A stretch of 64,000 nucleotides of DNA. Origin: Micromonospora marina (GTDB lineage: Bacteria; Actinomycetota; Actinomycetes; Mycobacteriales; Micromonosporaceae). Positions 49,907-60,274 of this stretch are shown piece by piece. The stretch is from the NCBI RefSeq assembly GCF_900091565.1, contig NZ_FMCV01000013.1, positions 62,001-126,000 of the forward strand. Direction: 5' to 3'. The position numbers and the translations under genes are program-made. Below the pieces are notes generated by a model. It ran no database searches, was not told where the DNA came from, and saw only the letters and a program-made list of their open reading frames with translations. Each line of letters opens with the position of its first letter. Position 1 is the stretch's first letter.

Positions 49907-49981
49907 TCCGGCTCTCAAACCCCCTGCCGCTGTGACATCGGCCTATGGCCGGCGGACGGCGGCCACGCCAGCATGGACGGC

Positions 49982-50638
49982 ATGACTCGCGCACTCATCG
50001 CCCTGACCAGTCACTCCGAGCTGGGCCGCACCGGCCGCTCGACCGGCTACTACGTCGGCGAGGCCGCCGAGCCGTGGGAGGTGTTCCGGGCCGCCGGGTA
50101 CGACGTCGACCTGGCGTCGGTGGCCGGCGGGGAACCGCCAGTCGACGGGCGGGACGAGAACGACAGCACCCAGAACGACTTCCTCGCCACCGCCGGCGTC
50201 ACCGACACCCCGAAGGCCGCCGACGTCGACCCGGAGCGGTACGACGTGATCCTCTTCGCCGGTGGCCACGGCACCATGTGGGACTTCCCCGACGACCCCG
50301 ACCTGGCCCGGATCGCCCGCTCGGTCTACGAGCGCGGCGGCGTGGTGGCCGCCGTCTGCCACGGCCCGGCGGCGCTGGTGAACCTCACCCTCTCCGACGG
50401 CTCCCGGCTCGTCGCCGGCAAGCGGGTGACTGGGTTCACGAACAGCGAGGAGGCGGCCGTCGGCCTCACCGACGAGGTGCCGTTCCTGCTCGCCGACAAG
50501 CTCGGCGAAGCGGGCGCGCAGCACGTACCGGCACCGGACTTCACCGAACACGTGGTGGTCGACGGGCGCCTGGTGACCGGCCAGAACCCGCAGTCCGCCC
50601 GCGCCGTGGCCGACGCCGTGGTGAAGCTGCGCGCCTGA
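49982..50638 (+). CDS. DJ-1/PfpI-family protein (Hsp31-like)
   Basis: 218 residues of the DJ-1/PfpI superfamily. The nucleophile cysteine lies in 'GGVVAAVCHGPAALVNL' (elbow AxCHGP), 'DVILFAGGHGTMWDFPDD' gives the oxyanion loop with the conserved Glu/Asp environment, and 'VTGQNPQSARAVADAVV' is the typical C-terminus. Members act as glyoxalase III, deglycases or chaperones. Both ATG 49973 and 49982 are possible; the second (MTRALIALTSHSEL) was taken. Convergent with the histidine phosphatase gene, 1 bp apart. Confidence 0.88.
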   Translation: MTRALIALTSHSELGRTGRSTGYYVGEAAEPWEVFRAAGYDVDLASVAGGEPPVDGRDENDSTQNDFLATAGVTDTPKAADVDPERYDVILFAGGHGTMWDFPDDPDLARIARSVYERGGVVAAVCHGPAALVNLTLSDGSRLVAGKRVTGFTNSEEAAVGLTDEVPFLLADKLGEAGAQHVPAPDFTEHVVVDGRLVTGQNPQSARAVADAVVKLRA

Positions 50639-50639
50639 T

Positions 50640-51251
50640 TCAGATCCGGTGGTCGTCGGGCAGGCCGGTGGCGCGCAGCTCGGGCGGCAGGTGGGCGACG
50701 TCGTTGAACGCGATGAGCGCCGGCGGTCCGCCCGAGCCGTAGCGGATCACGGTGAGCCCGCAGTTCTGCTGGTTGAGCCCGATCCATCGGCGCTCCGGCG
50801 CGTCCAACGCGTTCAGCACCAGCCAGGCGACCAGGAAGTTGTGGGTGACGACCAGTTCGCGTACGTCACCCTCGGTGGGGGCGGTGGCGAACCGGGCCAC
50901 CGCCTCCGCGGTGACGCGCGGCCCGTCGCGCCGCTCCCGCTCGGTGAAGCCGGCCAGGAACTCCGCGTACGACTCCGGCAGACCGGCCGGGTCGGTGTCG
51001 TGCGGCATGTGGTCGCCGGCGCGCTCGTCCGCGCGTACCGGGACACCTGGTAGCGACGCCGCGACCAGCGCGGCGGTCTCCGCGGCCCGGCGGGCCGGCC
51101 CATGGTGTACGGCGGTGAGCCCGGCCCCGAGCAGCCGCTCGCCCAGCAGCGTCGCCTGCCGCCGGCCCCGCTCGGACAGTCCGGTGTCCGCCTCCTCCTC
51201 CGGCCGGTCCTGCTCGCCGTGACGGACCAGGTAGAGCAGGCGGCTGGGCAT
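50640..51251 (-). CDS. Histidine phosphatase superfamily protein
   Basis: 203 residues. The phosphohistidine motif is at the start ('LLYLVRHGEQDRP', RHGE), with 'DTGLSERGRRQATLLGERLLG' and the second catalytic histidine in 'ELVVTHNFLVAWLVL' (normally a glycine or serine follows H; here N). It is a phosphoglycerate-mutase-like phosphatase. The substrate is not known. ATG 51251 (MPSRLLYLVRHGE) was chosen over 51263. It stands alone. Confidence 0.87.
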   Translation of the reverse strand: MPSRLLYLVRHGEQDRPEEEADTGLSERGRRQATLLGERLLGAGLTAVHHGPARRAAETAALVAASLPGVPVRADERAGDHMPHDTDPAGLPESYAEFLAGFTERERRDGPRVTAEAVARFATAPTEGDVRELVVTHNFLVAWLVLNALDAPERRWIGLNQQNCGLTVIRYGSGGPPALIAFNDVAHLPPELRATGLPDDHRI

Positions 51252-51300
51252 CGGCACCTCCACGGTCGGGGACCGCGAGACTAGCCCGCCGCCGCGCCGT

Positions 51301-51603
51301 TCACCGGCCCTGATGCATCTCGCCGATCCGGATCCGGTTGCCGAACGGGTCGCGGATGCCGAAGTCGATGCCGTACGGCCGGTCGGTCGGCTCGTCGGTC
51401 ACCTCGACGCCCTTCGCGACCAGGTCCGCGTACGTCTCGTGCGCGTCGTCGGTGGTGAAGAACAGCAACCCGCCCGCGGCGTCCTTGGCCAGCAGCTCCC
51501 GGACCTGCTCGGCGGTCTTCGGGTCCAGGGCCGGCGGGCCCGGCTTCTCCAGCAGGATCTCCCGGCCCGGGTCGCCCGGCACGTCGACGGTGAGCCAGCG
51601 CAT
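51301..51603 (-). CDS. VOC/glyoxalase-like protein, N-terminally short
   Basis: 100 residues that match the latter two thirds of a VOC protein: 'RWLTVDVPGDPGREILLEKPG', 'GLLFFTTDDAHETYADLVAKGVEVTDEPTDRPYGIDFGIRDPFGNRIRI'. Full VOC proteins of this type have about 35 more residues with the first metal ligand ('FVxDxDxALxFYT'). The open frame upstream of the ATG does not supply them. It is a truncated gene or a remnant, probably inactive in metal catalysis. The second VOC gene starts on the other strand 180 bp away. Confidence 0.6.
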   Translation of the reverse strand: MRWLTVDVPGDPGREILLEKPGPPALDPKTAEQVRELLAKDAAGGLLFFTTDDAHETYADLVAKGVEVTDEPTDRPYGIDFGIRDPFGNRIRIGEMHQGR

Positions 51604-51783
51604 GAAGCCGGCATGGTCACCCCGTTCCTGGCACCCGGGTTCCTCGCCGCCAGCTTCGCGGTATCCGGCGACCGTTACGACCCAGCGCAGTCGAATCCCG
51701 CCCGCATCGGGTCTAGCCTGAAGCCGGCAGGCTCAGCCAGGTCCGAGAGGGCACGGAAAATCGCCCGGCGGGGAGAAGACATC

Positions 51784-52170
51784 GTGGAACGCGTGACAGG
51801 CATCGGCGGCGTCTTCTTCCGCGCCCACGACCCGGACCGGATCAACCACTGGTACGCCACCCATCTCGGCGTCGAACTGGCACCGGAGTCCTACGACGTG
51901 TCCTCCTGGTGGCAGAAGCCCGGTCCTACCGTCCTGGCAGCCATGCCGGCGAACTCCGAGCACTTCGGCGGCCCCGAGTATTCCTGGTCGCTCAACTTCC
52001 GCGTCGACGACCTGGACGCGATGGTCGGCCAGCTGCGCGACGCGGGTATCGACGTCGAGGTGGACCCCGAGGAGTACCCGAACGGCAGGTTCGCGAGCCT
52101 CAGAGATCCGGAGGGCAACATGGTCCAGCTCTGGGAGCCGGCCGGGGCCGACGCCCGTGGGCCCGCCTGA
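51784..52170 (+). CDS. VOC-family protein
   Basis: 128 residues, complete VOC fold: 'GGVFFRAHDPDRINHWYATHLGVEL', 'SWSLNFRVDDLDAMVGQLRDAGIDVEVDPEEYPNGRFASLRDPEGNMVQLWEP'. It can bind a metal and act as lyase, dioxygenase or resistance protein; the specific job is unknown. GTG at 51784 (VERVTGIGGVFFR) was chosen as domain start in a longer open frame. It is followed 84 bp later by the CCA end of the tRNA on the opposite strand. Confidence 0.82.
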   Translation: MERVTGIGGVFFRAHDPDRINHWYATHLGVELAPESYDVSSWWQKPGPTVLAAMPANSEHFGGPEYSWSLNFRVDDLDAMVGQLRDAGIDVEVDPEEYPNGRFASLRDPEGNMVQLWEPAGADARGPA

Positions 52171-52254
52171 CCCTCGCGCGGGGTGCCGTCGTGGCGCTGC
52201 TGACGGAGCCGGGCGTCCCGCGGCGGCATCGGCCCCGGAACGCCTTTGTGGAAC

Positions 52255-52331
52255 TGGAGCCCCCGGCCGGGATCGAACCGGCGACATCTCGCTTACAAGG
52301 CGAGTGCTCTGGCCAGCTGAGCTACAGGGGC
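52255..52331 (-). tRNA. tRNA-Thr (anticodon UGU)
   Basis: On the minus strand the cloverleaf is complete over 77 bases including encoded CCA: acceptor GCCCCTG/CGGGGGC, D arm GCTC...GAGC, anticodon arm CTCGC-CTTGTAA-GCGAG with anticodon TGT, variable loop ATGTC, and T arm GCCGG-TTCGATC-CCGGC. The anticodon reads ACA threonine codons, rare in such GC-rich genomes. No integrated element or duplicated 3' end is next to it. Confidence 0.97.
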
Positions 52332-52696
52332 GCGTGCGTCGCGCTCAGCATAGCGACTGAGCCCCGGAAATCCCGCCTCGCAGGGCTCCCGAGCACGGAA
52401 AACGTCGGCATCCCGACCGGCACGACCGATGGAACATCGCCCCGCCGCGCTCACGGGTGGGGAGATTGATGCCTCGCAGTGCCTTCCTGACCGTTATGCG
52501 TATGCGATCCGTCCCATCCCACGTGCCACGCCTTGGCACGATCGCGAAAGCCGTTTATCGTGCAGTGACACGGACGACACTCCGGCCGGCCTCGGCTGCC
52601 TGAGCGGCGACCCCGTTGGCCGGTGCCTTGGGCGCCGGTCGCTCCTTCACTCGGATCGTCCGGCACGTTCCTGCCGGTGAAAGGAAGCGCTCCATC
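52332..52696. promoter_or_regulatory. Intergenic region between tRNA-Thr and msmK with inverted repeat
   Basis: No gene is seen in these 365 bp; short frames lack any family likeness. At 52522-52540 lies CGTGCCA-N5-TGGCACG, a perfect 7-bp inverted repeat, 157 bp before the msmK start. It may be an operator for the sugar-ABC ATPase gene. The right-hand part also holds the tRNA promoter on the minus strand. AAAGGAAG near 52680 is the msmK ribosome-binding site. Confidence 0.5.
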
Positions 52697-53788
<1,092 letters not shown>

Positions 53789-53797
53789 CGTACGCGA

Positions 53798-53835
53798 GAA
53801 AGGGGCGGCCCGCCACGGCGGACCGCCCCTTTCTG
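53798..53835. terminator. Bidirectional terminator between msmK and rlmB
   Basis: AGAAAGGGGCGGCCCGC and GCGGACCGCCCCTTTCT pair at 16 of 17 positions around a 4-base loop, between the two convergent genes. The CTTTCT end gives a weak T-rich tail on the plus strand and the mirrored end serves the minus strand. Confidence 0.8.
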
Positions 53836-53846
53836 TTGTTCCCGGG

Positions 53847-54961
53847 TCAGACCTCGACGGACCGGCGACGGGCGACCTCGGCGAGCGTGACCGCGGCGGC
53901 GACGCTGGCGTTGAGCGACTCCACGTCGGAGACCATCGGGATGCTGACGGTGAGGTCGCAGGTCTCCCCGACCAGGCGGGACAGCCCGCGCCCCTCCGAG
54001 CCGACCACCACGACGAGCGGGCCGACGGCGGCCTCCAGGTCGTACAGGTCGGTCTGTCCGTCGGCGTCCAGGCCGACCACGACGAAGCCGGCCTCCTTGC
54101 ACGCCTTGAGCGACCGGGTCAGGTTGGTCACCTGCGCGACCGGCACGCGCGCGGCCGCGCCCGCGCTGGTCCGCCAGGCGGTCGCGGTGATCCCGGCGGC
54201 ACGCCGTTCGGGTACGAACACACCCTGCGCGCCGAACGCGGCGGCGGAGCGGATGACCGCGCCGAGGTTGCGCGGGTCGGTGACGCCGTCCAGCGCGACC
54301 AGCAGCGGGGCGGCCTGCTCCAGCGCGGTGGCGACCAGATCGTCGAACGGCTCGTAGGCGAACGGCGGCACCTGGAGGCCGACGCCCTGGTGCAGCACGC
54401 CGCCGGTCATCCGGTCCAGCTCGGCGCGGCTGACCTCGAGGATCGCGATGCCGCGGTCCGCGGCGGTGCGGACGATCTCCTTGACCCGGTCGTCGATGTC
54501 GATGCCCTGCGCGGTGTAGAGCGCGGTCGCGGGCACCTGGGTGCGCAGCGACTCCAGCACCGGGTTGCGCCCGACCAGCAGTTCGGGGCTGTCCTTCGCC
54601 GGGTTGGCCTTGCGGCCCGGCGCGACCCGGGGACCGCCCCGGCCGGCGGGCTTGCCCTTGCCGCCCTTGAGTGGCACACCGGCCCGGCTGCCCTTGCCCC
54701 AGGTGGTGTCCTTGGTGCCGGGCTGACCGATCTTCGGCGCGCGGCCCTCCTCGGCGGCCGCGCGGCGTTCCTTGTCCTGCTTCCAGGCGGTGCGCTGGGG
54801 CAGCTTCTCGGTGCCCGAGTACGCCTTGTGCCAGGGCCGCTCGTCGGCGGGCAGCGTGCGGCCCCGCCCGGCCAAGGAGTCCTTGTTCTTGCCACCGGTG
54901 CCCTTGGGGGCGCCCGCCTTCGGCGTCAGTCGCCGGCCACGGCGCTGCGAGTTGCCGGCCA

Positions 54962-54962
<1 letters not shown>
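53847..54962 (-). CDS. rlmB: 23S rRNA (guanosine-2'-O-)-methyltransferase RlmB-type
   Basis: 371 residues of the SPOUT/TrmH class. The C-terminal knot is clear: '[30 protein letters not shown]' (motif 1, catalytic Arg), '[15 protein letters not shown]' (motif 2) and '[26 protein letters not shown]' (motif 3). A substrate-binding domain precedes it ('[16 protein letters not shown]'). The first 130 residues are a basic, Lys/Gly-rich tail that is common in actinobacterial homologues. It methylates a ribose in 23S rRNA. ATG 54962 shares its A with the cysS TGA. This cysS-rlmB order is usual in actinobacteria. Confidence 0.92.
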
Positions 54963-56377
<1,415 letters not shown>

Positions 56378-56440
56378 CTCACAAGGGTAGCCGTCCGCAC
56401 ATTTCCGGGTTGGCCGGAGCCGGGTCGTACGCTGCGTGCT

Positions 56441-57088
56441 GTGGACACGGCGGCGCGCACGGGAGAGACGGCACAGACCCTGGACCGGGGCCTGCGGCTG
56501 CTGCACCTGGTCGCGGACGCGCCGGGCGGGCTCACCGTCACCGAGGCGGCGCACCGGCTGGGCATCGGCCGCGCGGCCGTCTACCGGCTGGTCGGCGCGT
56601 TGACCGGCCACGGGATGCTCCGGCGCGACGGCGAGGGCCGCCTGCGCATCGGTGTGGGCGTGCTGCACCTGGCGCGCCGCGCCCAGCCGCTGCTGGCCGA
56701 GGGGGCGCTGCCGGCGCTGCGCCGGCTCGCCGAGGGGAGCGGGGCGACCGCCCACCTGACAGTGGTCGAGGGCGGCGAGGGGGTCGCGCTCGCGGTGGTC
56801 GAACCGAGCTGGACGTCGTTCCACGTGGCGTACCGGACCGGCACCCGGCATCCGCTGGAGCGGGGCGCCGCCGGTCGGGCGGTACTGGCCGGGCGGGCCG
56901 GCGATCCGGGGCCGGTGAGCACCAGCGGTGAGCTTCAGTCGGGCGCGTTCGGGGTGGCGGCGCCGGTGCTCGGCGTGCCCGGTCTGGAGGGCAGCGTCGG
57001 GGTGGTGTCGCTGACCCCGCTCGACGTGGCCGAGGTCGGCGCCCAGGTGACGGCAGCCGCCGGGGCGGTGGCCGCCGCTCTCTCCTGA
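56441..57088 (+). CDS. IclR-family transcriptional regulator
   Basis: 215 residues. The N-terminal winged helix is 'LDRGLRLLHLVADAPGGLTVTEAAHRLGIGRAAVYRLVGALTGHGMLRRDGEGRLRIGVGVLHLA', followed by a short IclR-type effector domain ('SGATAHLTVVEGGEGVALAVVEPS', 'FHVAYRTGTRHPLERGAAGRAVLA'). The C-terminal part is shorter than in most IclR proteins (about 250). GTG at 56441. Divergent from cysS with 63 bp between them; a link between the two is not implied. The ligand is unknown. Confidence 0.85.
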   Translation: MDTAARTGETAQTLDRGLRLLHLVADAPGGLTVTEAAHRLGIGRAAVYRLVGALTGHGMLRRDGEGRLRIGVGVLHLARRAQPLLAEGALPALRRLAEGSGATAHLTVVEGGEGVALAVVEPSWTSFHVAYRTGTRHPLERGAAGRAVLAGRAGDPGPVSTSGELQSGAFGVAAPVLGVPGLEGSVGVVSLTPLDVAEVGAQVTAAAGAVAAALS

Positions 57089-57100
57089 CCTTCGTACGTC

Positions 57101-57198
57101 TGTGGATCATGTGCAGGTCGAGGGCCATAGCACACGGACAGAACCGGTCGGGGGTTGTCCACAGGGCGCGGCAGGCGGCACGGCCACGGCTGTCCACA
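57101..57198. promoter_or_regulatory. Cluster of three DnaA-box-like sequences
   Basis: TGATCCACA (minus strand, 57101-57109), TTGTCCACA (57155-57163) and CTGTCCACA (57190-57198). TTGTCCACA is the DnaA box form preferred in GC-rich actinobacteria. Three within 98 bp in a non-coding gap may bind DnaA, either as a titration site or as control of the next gene. No dnaA, dnaN or AT-rich unwinding region is nearby, so it is not oriC. Confidence 0.45.
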
Positions 57199-57238
57199 GG
57201 GGTACCGATCTCGACCCGCGCGCCGCCACGCTCGTCAC

Positions 57239-58363
57239 ATGCCACCTCATCCTCATCGCCCACCGGAGTTGGCCTGGCAGGTCTTCCGGGGCTCGGAAGC
57301 GATCCGGCGCGGGCTGCTGTCCCGGCACCATCTGCGGGGCGCGTCCTGGATCCGGCTCCGGCAGGACGTCTACGCCGACGCGCGGCTCGCCCGCGACCAC
57401 GCGCTGGCCTGCCGCGCGGCGCTGCTGCGCATGCCACCCGGCGCGACGATCGCCGGCCCTTCGGCGGCCTACCTGCACGGGGTCGAGCACGCCGCCGGCT
57501 TCGACGACGACGTGCACGTCCTGCTGCCGGCCACGGTCCGGGCCGACTCCCAGCCGGGTGTCCGGGTGCACCACGCCCCGATGTCGAGCACCCGCAGCGG
57601 CCTCCTGGTCCCCGTCGGCGCCGGCGCACCCGCGCGAACGAGCCCACCCGCGGGCACGAGCGCACCCGGCGCAGCACCGACGGCGGTCGACCGCCCACCG
57701 GGCCGGACCAGATCGCCGCACCCGGCCGACCCCCGCAACCGCCCCGGGCCGCCCGGTCCAACCACCCCACCCTCAGCCGCGGCATCGAACCCGTTCGCAC
57801 CCACGACCCTCGGCGCGACGATGATCATGACCGGGCCGCCGCCACGGACCGAGCCGGCCGCCTGCGCCTGGGAGACCGCGGTCTGGGCCGATCCCGTGAA
57901 GGCGGTCGGCATCATCGACGGGCTGCTGCGCGCCGGCTCGGTGAACCGGTCGGCGCTGGCGAGCGAGGCGGCCCGCAACGCCTGTCGTCCCGGTGGGCGG
58001 CGGGCGTCGTGGGTCTTCGGCCTGTCGGACGGGCTGGCCCAGTCCCCGCCCGAGTCGCACCTGCGGGTACGCCTCGTCTTCGCCGGCCTGCCGCGTCCGG
58101 TGGCCCAGCATCCGGTGCGCGTGTCGACCGGCCTGATCCTGCACCCCGATCTGGCCTGGCCGGAGTTCCGGGTCGCCGTCGAGTACGACGGTCTGTGGCA
58201 CTCCGACGCGGACCGGATGCACCTCGACCGGCCGCGGCTCAACCAGCTCGTCGAGGCCGGCTGGCTCGTGCTGCATGCGACCGGCCGCCGTCTGCACAAG
58301 GATTTTCCCGCCCTGGTGCGGGAGATCCGCGCCGCGCTGGTGGCCCGAGGGTGGCGCCCGTGA
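57239..58363 (+). CDS. AbiEi-like N-terminal domain plus DUF559/Vsr-like nuclease-fold protein
   Basis: 374 residues. The N-terminal 100 ('FRGSEAIRRGLLSRHHLRGASWIRLRQDVYADARLARDHALACRAALLRMPPGATIAGPSAAYLHG') resembles the helix-turn-helix/AbiEi-antitoxin-like domain of actinobacterial proteins. A Pro-rich linker spans about 145-195. The C-terminal 100 ('FRVAVEYDGLWHSDADRMHLDRPRLNQLVEAGWLVLHATGRRL') has the PD-(D/E)xK-like DUF559 core: E-Y-D-G, then H and D/R. Such proteins are numerous and uncharacterised in actinobacteria. ATG 57239 (MPPHPHRPPELAW). Three DnaA-box-like motifs lie upstream. Confidence 0.72.
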   Translation: MPPHPHRPPELAWQVFRGSEAIRRGLLSRHHLRGASWIRLRQDVYADARLARDHALACRAALLRMPPGATIAGPSAAYLHGVEHAAGFDDDVHVLLPATVRADSQPGVRVHHAPMSSTRSGLLVPVGAGAPARTSPPAGTSAPGAAPTAVDRPPGRTRSPHPADPRNRPGPPGPTTPPSAAASNPFAPTTLGATMIMTGPPPRTEPAACAWETAVWADPVKAVGIIDGLLRAGSVNRSALASEAARNACRPGGRRASWVFGLSDGLAQSPPESHLRVRLVFAGLPRPVAQHPVRVSTGLILHPDLAWPEFRVAVEYDGLWHSDADRMHLDRPRLNQLVEAGWLVLHATGRRLHKDFPALVREIRAALVARGWRP

Positions 58364-58443
58364 CACCGCCCGCCGCCGCCCCACCACCCCGCCGCGCCAC
58401 CAACCGCCGAGACGCGGTCCGCCGCCGTGCGGACCCCGGAACG

Positions 58444-58485
58444 CCGAGGTGGCGGTGTCCGGAGCTCCGGACACCGCCACCTCGG
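58444..58485. terminator. Perfect 42-bp palindrome between convergent genes
   Basis: CCGAGGTGGCGGTGTCCGGAG followed directly by its exact reverse complement, without a spacer. In RNA it would form a very stable hairpin with a small loop. It lies between the stop codons of the DUF559-like gene and the subtilase gene and probably terminates both. Confidence 0.8.
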
Positions 58486-58497
58486 GGGAAAGAGTCG

Positions 58498-60186
58498 TTA
58501 CGGTCGGACGTTCGGCTTGACCGGGGTCTTCACCGCGGCGTAGGCGTCGACGATGCCGTAGCCGTAAAAGCCGTTGAAGTTCAGCGAGCCCGCGCAGTAC
58601 GCGTCGAACTCGGCGTCCCGGCCCTCGTCGGTGTAGCTCTGCAGCCGCGGCTCCGGGCAGGCGTGCTCGGCCGCCGTCCGGTAGAGGTGCTGCTCGACCA
58701 GGTCCGGGGCCATGCCGTAGCCGTTGCGGCCCTCCTTCTTGCCGTGCTTGCTGACGATCAGCGCCGCCACGCCCGAGACGTGCGGGGACGCCATCGAGGT
58801 GCCCTGGAGGTAGGTGTAGTAGCCACACTCACCCTTGGCGGTGCACTGCTTGAACACCGAGTCCTCGAAGCCGGCGACGATGTTGCCGTCCTCGTCGACC
58901 GCCCCTTCCTCCTGGAGCACCTTCTTGGGGTACGTGGAGAGGATCATGTTGGCGTCGGTGCGGTACGTGTCGGTGCCGAAGCCGTCCCGGAACCAGCCAC
59001 CCGGCGCCGCCACCGAGATCTGCTCGGTGCCGTAGTTCGAGTAGTCGGACTTCTTGCCGGACGGGCCGACCGCCGACACGCCGATCACGTGCGGGCCCTC
59101 GACCGGCAGATCCCAGCAGGTCGCGTTGTCGATCGGGCGCGGGTACGGGTCGGCGCCGTAGTCCGGGCTGCTCACGTCGGTGCGCGGCGCGCCCAGGTCC
59201 TCGTGGTTGTTGCCGAGCGAGCCGACGAGGGTGACGCCCTTGCGGTGGGCGAAGTTCAGCGCCCGCTTCATGGCCTCGATGATGGTGCGCTGCTCGGCCT
59301 GCGCCTCCGGCGAGTCGACCGGGTTGGCGGTGCAGTTGTAGAGCCACGGGTCGACGTAGAAGGACATGTTGACCACGTCCAGCCCGGAGCGACCAGCGTG
59401 CACCAGGGCGTTGACCACCGGGTTGAGGAAGAAGTAGCCGCTGTCCTGGCCACCCTTCAGATCGACCAGGGAGACGTTCGGGGCGACGCCGGAGAGGCCG
59501 AAGCCGTTCGCGGCGGCGCCGATGGTGCCGGCCACGTGCGTGCCGTGCCCGCCGTCGTCGGTACCGACCGGGTCGAGGCAACTCGCCACCTCGCACGGGC
59601 CGTCGACCTCGGGGATGTCCGGGGCGAAGTTGCGCGACAGCGCCCAGTTGAAGTTCGGCGCCAGGTCGGGCTGGCTGGCGTCGACGCCGGTGTCCAGGAC
59701 ACCGACGGTGACCCGGCGGTCGCCCGGCTCGACCTTGCGGGCCTTGTCGGCCCGGATCATGTCCAGACCCCAGAGCTTGTCGTCGAGCGGGTCCATCTTC
59801 TTGCCGTTGTTCCTGGCGGCCTTGCCCTTGGTCGCCGCGGCGGCCAGCAGGTGCTCCTGCTCGACCCGGTCCAGCTTCGGCTTGCGGCCGATCGCCTTCT
59901 CCTCGGCCGCGCCGACCAGCGCGGCGGCCGCGGTCGCCCGGCTGGCGAAGTCCGCGCGGTCGCTGGTGACCTGGAACAGACCGACCTCGTCGGTGCGGGC
60001 GACGACCTTGCCGCCGGCGGCGGTGATCGCGGCGACCGCGGCGTCGCCGGAGACACCGCTCTCGGCCAGCACGGTGAAGGTCCGGTTCTCCGACAGCGCG
60101 GCGTTCGCCGGAACGCTCAGACCGGTCACCGTGAGTGCCAGCGAGGCCGCAGCCGCGACCGCGCCGACGGTGAAGCGCTTGCTCAC
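58498..60186 (-). CDS. Secreted S8 (subtilisin-like) serine protease
   Basis: 562 residues. Signal peptide 'AVAAAASLALTVTGLSVPANA' after VSKRFTV; an I9-like propeptide to about 140; then the S8 domain with the triad Asp in 'VGVLDTGVDASQPDL', His in 'GGHGTHVAGTI' and Ser in 'YLQGTSMASPHVSGVAAL'; oxyanion Asn in 'LVGSLGNNHED'. Paired cysteines suggest disulphides. There is no C-terminal membrane anchor. GTG 60186 follows GAGAGGA; the GTG one codon earlier is possible. It digests proteins outside the cell, like the M4 protease of the window. Confidence 0.93.
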   Translation of the reverse strand: MSKRFTVGAVAAAASLALTVTGLSVPANAALSENRTFTVLAESGVSGDAAVAAITAAGGKVVARTDEVGLFQVTSDRADFASRATAAAALVGAAEEKAIGRKPKLDRVEQEHLLAAAATKGKAARNNGKKMDPLDDKLWGLDMIRADKARKVEPGDRRVTVGVLDTGVDASQPDLAPNFNWALSRNFAPDIPEVDGPCEVASCLDPVGTDDGGHGTHVAGTIGAAANGFGLSGVAPNVSLVDLKGGQDSGYFFLNPVVNALVHAGRSGLDVVNMSFYVDPWLYNCTANPVDSPEAQAEQRTIIEAMKRALNFAHRKGVTLVGSLGNNHEDLGAPRTDVSSPDYGADPYPRPIDNATCWDLPVEGPHVIGVSAVGPSGKKSDYSNYGTEQISVAAPGGWFRDGFGTDTYRTDANMILSTYPKKVLQEEGAVDEDGNIVAGFEDSVFKQCTAKGECGYYTYLQGTSMASPHVSGVAALIVSKHGKKEGRNGYGMAPDLVEQHLYRTAAEHACPEPRLQSYTDEGRDAEFDAYCAGSLNFNGFYGYGIVDAYAAVKTPVKPNVRP

Positions 60187-60274
60187 CACATCAGATCCTC
60201 TCGTTGAGGGACGTGGTGCCATCCCACATCACGGGAGCGGGTTCCGCCAGATCGAAGTCCGTTATCGGCCGCTA

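Noticed and set aside
52255..52331. tRNA-Thr as an integration site of a mobile element
   Set aside because: No integrase, no cargo genes and no repeated tRNA 3' end were found on either side.
57101..57198. DnaA-box cluster as the chromosomal origin
   Set aside because: No dnaA/dnaN genes, no AT-rich unwinding element, and only three boxes.
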